Assembly: GCA_963803755.1 (NCBI GenBank)
Contig: CAWDNP010000007.1
Span: 1 to 64,000 of the forward strand
From: CAVUPF01 sp963803755
Lineage (GTDB): Bacteria; Actinomycetota; Thermoleophilia; Solirubrobacterales; 70-9
DNA: 64,000 nt
Reading direction: 5' to 3'
Shown here: positions 61,847-64,000 of the stretch, in pieces
Layout: each line of letters opens with the position of its first letter
How positions within the stretch are numbered: the stretch's first letter is position 1
Made by a program: the position numbers and the translations under genes
Notes under the pieces: model-generated
What the model saw: only the letters and a program-made list of their open reading frames with translations
The model's database searches: none
Told to the model about the DNA's origin: nothing

Positions 61847-62607
61847 GCCTGCTCCTGCACCAGTTTCGCTACGACCAGAAGGCCTTCTGGCGCAACCCCG
61901 CTTCGGTGTTCTTCACGGTGATGTTCCCGGTCGTCCTCTTCGTGATCCTCGCGGTCGCCTTCAGCGGCAAGACCGTGGGCGTCCGCGGTGGCATCAAGGC
62001 GACCACCTACTACGTGCCGGCGATCATCGCCCTCTCGGTGATCGCCTCGACGGTGCAGAGTCTCGTGATGTCGCTGGTGATCGCCCGCGAAGGCGGACGG
62101 CTGAAGCGTAGCCGGGGGACTCCGATGCCGCCTTGGGTCTTCATCGCTGGGCGGATCGGCAACTCGATCATCGTCGCCGTGATCATGCTGGTGCTGCTGG
62201 CGGTGATCGGCCGGGTCTTCTACGGGGTGCCTATACCTTGGGGCGCCACACCGGCGATCCTGGTGACGTTGATCGTCGGCGCCGCCGCATTCTGCTGTCT
62301 GGGCATCGCGCTGACCGCCGCGATCCCCTCCCAGGACGCCGCCGCCCCGATCGTCAACGCCCTGCTCTTCCCCCTCTATTTCCTCTCTGGCGTTTTCATC
62401 CCGGAGAACGAACTTCCCAGCGGCGTCATCCACTTCGCCGACGCCTTCCCAGTTCGCCACTTCTTCGTGGCCTTCTTCGATGCTTATGTGCCGGCGGGAG
62501 GCGGCCCCAGCATCAGCTGGGGAAACCTCGCGATCGTCGCCGTCTGGGGCGTCGCCGGCCTCCTTCTCGCAATCCGCTTCTTTCGCTGGACGCCCCGCGG
62601 CGGTTGA
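61843..62607 (+). CDS. ABC-2 type exporter permease
   Basis: 254 residues, about six TM helices: ASVFFTVMFPVVLFVILAVAF, YYVPAIIALSVIASTVQSLVM, IIVAVIMLVLLAVIGRVFY, ILVTLIVGAAAFCCLGIALTA, a helix with PIVNALLFPLYFLSGVFIPENELP, and LAIVAVWGVAGLLLAIRFF. The LSGVFIP motif is typical of DrrB-type permeases. With the preceding ATPase it forms a complete transporter of unknown cargo, often drugs or lipids. Confidence 0.9.
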   Translation: MSLLLHQFRYDQKAFWRNPASVFFTVMFPVVLFVILAVAFSGKTVGVRGGIKATTYYVPAIIALSVIASTVQSLVMSLVIAREGGRLKRSRGTPMPPWVFIAGRIGNSIIVAVIMLVLLAVIGRVFYGVPIPWGATPAILVTLIVGAAAFCCLGIALTAAIPSQDAAAPIVNALLFPLYFLSGVFIPENELPSGVIHFADAFPVRHFFVAFFDAYVPAGGGPSISWGNLAIVAVWGVAGLLLAIRFFRWTPRGG

Positions 62608-62652
62608 GCAGACGACTTCCGGACGCCCGCCCCCTATAGCCTTCCCAGTCCC

Positions 62653-63015
62653 GTGTTGCATCACGTCCTCTTGGAGGTCTCCGACCTCGACCGGAGCTCT
62701 TCGTTCTACGACTCGCTGCTCGCGCCGCTCGGTTGGCGGCGCCATTTCGACGAGGACCGGACGATCGGGTGGGGAATTGCCAAACCCGTTTTCTTCATCG
62801 CTGCCCATCATGAGCCCAAGCCGGGATTCGGCTTGCTCAGCTTCTCGGGCCTGGGACTCGTCGCCGTGAAGGCGGCGTGGGAAGGTGGGATCGGTGCCGG
62901 CGGCCTCAGCGTCAGCGAGCCCGGCGAGCGCCGCTCCTATGGCTCGGGCTCCTACTCAGGCTTCCTCAAGGACCCGGACGGCTATGAGATCGAGATTACG
63001 GTGGGCAGTGACTAG
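62653..63015 (+). CDS. VOC-family (glyoxalase-fold) protein
   Basis: 120 residues from GTG 62653. LHHVLLEVSDLDRSSSFYDSLLAPLGWRR is the standard first beta-alpha-beta-beta module with the metal-binding histidine. The C-terminal GSYSGFLKDPDGYEIEIT carries the conserved DPDGxxIE motif with the glutamate ligand. It may be a dioxygenase-like or detoxification enzyme; the family is functionally broad. Confidence 0.85.
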   Translation: MLHHVLLEVSDLDRSSSFYDSLLAPLGWRRHFDEDRTIGWGIAKPVFFIAAHHEPKPGFGLLSFSGLGLVAVKAAWEGGIGAGGLSVSEPGERRSYGSGSYSGFLKDPDGYEIEITVGSD

Positions 63016-63050
63016 CATCGGCGTACAACGAGAAGGGAGGGCTTGACCTG

Positions 63051-64000
63051 ATGGCTGTGAAGGTCGGCATCAACGGCTTTGGGCGGATCGGGCGAAACAT
63101 CTTCCGCGCCGCACACGCGGCGGGGGCCGACCTTGAGTTCGTCGCGGTCAACGACCTCACCGACCCGGCGACCCTCGCCCACCTGCTCAAGTACGACTCG
63201 ATCCTGGGGCGCTTCGGCGCCACGGTCAAGGCGGGGGAGGCATCGATTTCGGTTGACGGCGCCGAGATCGAGGTCCTCTCTGAGCGCGATCCGGCCGCGC
63301 TGCCCTGGGCCGAGCGCGGCGTCGACGTGGTGATCGAGTCGACCGGGTTCTTCACCGCCCGCGAGGACGCCGCCAAGCACCTCGCCGCCGGGGCCAAGAA
63401 GGTGATCATCTCGGCCCGGCCAAGGAGCCCGACATGACCGTGGCGCTCGGCGTCAACTTCGACAGCGCCTATGACCCTGAGAACCACCACATAATCTCCA
63501 ACGCCTCCTGTACGACCAACTGCCTGGCGCCGCTCGCCAAGGTGCTGAACGACTCCTTCGGGATCGAGCAGGGCCTGATGACGACGATCCACGCCTATAC
63601 ATCCGACCAGCGCCTCCAGGACATGCCGCACAAGGACCTGCGCCGCGCGCGCGCCGCGGCGCTCAACCTGATCCCGACCACGACCGGCGCCGCCAAGGCG
63701 GTCGGCTTGGTGCTGCCGGAGCTAAACGGGAAGCTGAACGGGCTCGCGATCCGGGCGCCGGTCGCGATCGGCTCGGTCGTCGACCTCGTCTTCACGACCC
63801 CCGATCCGGTCGAGGTCCAGGAGGTCAACGCGGCCGTCAAGGCCGCCGCCGAGGGCCCCCTAAAAGGCATCCTCGCCTACACCGATGACCCGATCGTCTC
63901 CACCGACATCGTCGGCGATCCGCACTCCTCGATCTTTGACGCCGGCCAGACGATGACGATCGGCGACGGGCGCATGGTCAAGGCGGTCAGCTGGTATGAC
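63051..64000 (+). CDS. gap: Glyceraldehyde-3-phosphate dehydrogenase, frameshifted and cut by window end
   Basis: ATG 63051 after AGAAGGGAGG. NAD-binding GINGFGRIGRNIFRAA, VAVNDLTDPATLAHLLKYDS, VIESTGFFTAREDAAKHLAAGAKKVIIS. One base is missing near 63415 (TCGGCCCGG for TCGGCGCCGG); after it the chain continues APAKEPDMTVALGVNFDSAY, then the active site SNASCTTNCLAPLAKVLND, MTTIHAYTSDQRLQD, RRARAAALNLIPTTTGAAKAVG and later NAAVKAAAEGPLKGIL, to the last base of the window. Glycolytic enzyme. Its conservation on both sides of the shift argues for a sequencing error. The C-terminal end lies outside. Confidence 0.92.

Overview
The window is a GC-rich, gene-dense chromosomal segment that reads like a Gram-positive actinobacterium. 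The gene content suggests the deep-branching class Thermoleophilia (Solirubrobacter/Conexibacter relatives). This is inferred from GTG/TTG starts, an Rpf-type muralytic protein, a short-form adenosylhomocysteinase, LCP cell-wall ligase, CHAD/polyphosphate genes and gene order, not from a marker tree. No rRNA, tRNA or CRISPR array was seen. One tmRNA gene (ssrA) is present.

Layout. 0-8.2 kb: end of an M20 peptidase, then an envelope-sugar block (LCP protein, UDP-sugar dehydrogenase, two nucleotidyltransferases, SIS sugar-phosphate isomerase) with ahcY. 8.3-14.8 kb: the conserved order hpf-secA-prfB, interrupted by a 1.6-kb insertion sequence placed 12 bases before the secA start. The IS transposase and secA both carry many frameshifts, while prfB carries the classic programmed +1 frameshift. 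14.8-21.4 kb: ogt and an ECF sigma factor, nadC, an Fpg-like glycosylase, nadA and transketolase. 21.5-30.7 kb: ftsE-ftsX-ctp-RNB nuclease-smpB, a long secreted/membrane helix-hairpin-helix protein, a flavoprotein, ssrA and a DUF1697 gene. SmpB, the RNB nuclease and tmRNA form a trans-translation neighbourhood. 30.8-33.5 kb: purU, a methyltransferase and an Rpf-like protein.

33.5-51.2 kb is a phosphate/polyphosphate island: HD protein, orphan PhoB-like response regulator, a receiver-less winged-helix regulator, pstSCAB-phoU, ppx, a split CHAD protein, then (after a small accessory patch) a PHP-glycosyltransferase fusion, ppk1, a PhoU-like DUF47 gene and pit. Four clusters of 11-bp direct repeats (TTCAC plus 6) lie before a 79-aa membrane protein, the receiver-less regulator, pstS and the PHP-glycosyltransferase. 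They look like PHO boxes and tie these genes into one inferred regulon. This is the most interesting signal in the window.

51.3-57.2 kb: a maoC gene followed by a toxin-antitoxin cluster (HigBA-like, DUF433/DUF5615, AbiE-like, VapBC) with palindromic operators and degenerate partial duplications of maoC and of the DUF5615/DUF433 junction. A fifth antitoxin-like pair sits at 42.6-43.4 kb. 57.2-64 kb: enoyl-CoA hydratase, uvrC, rapZ, an ABC-2 exporter, a VOC protein and gap. yvcK and whiA, usually between rapZ and gap in actinobacteria, are not there.

Several housekeeping genes (tkt, ftsX, gap, probably phoU) carry single-base frameshifts, and secA carries more than a dozen. This points to residual sequencing errors in the assembly, so broken genes here should be treated with caution.
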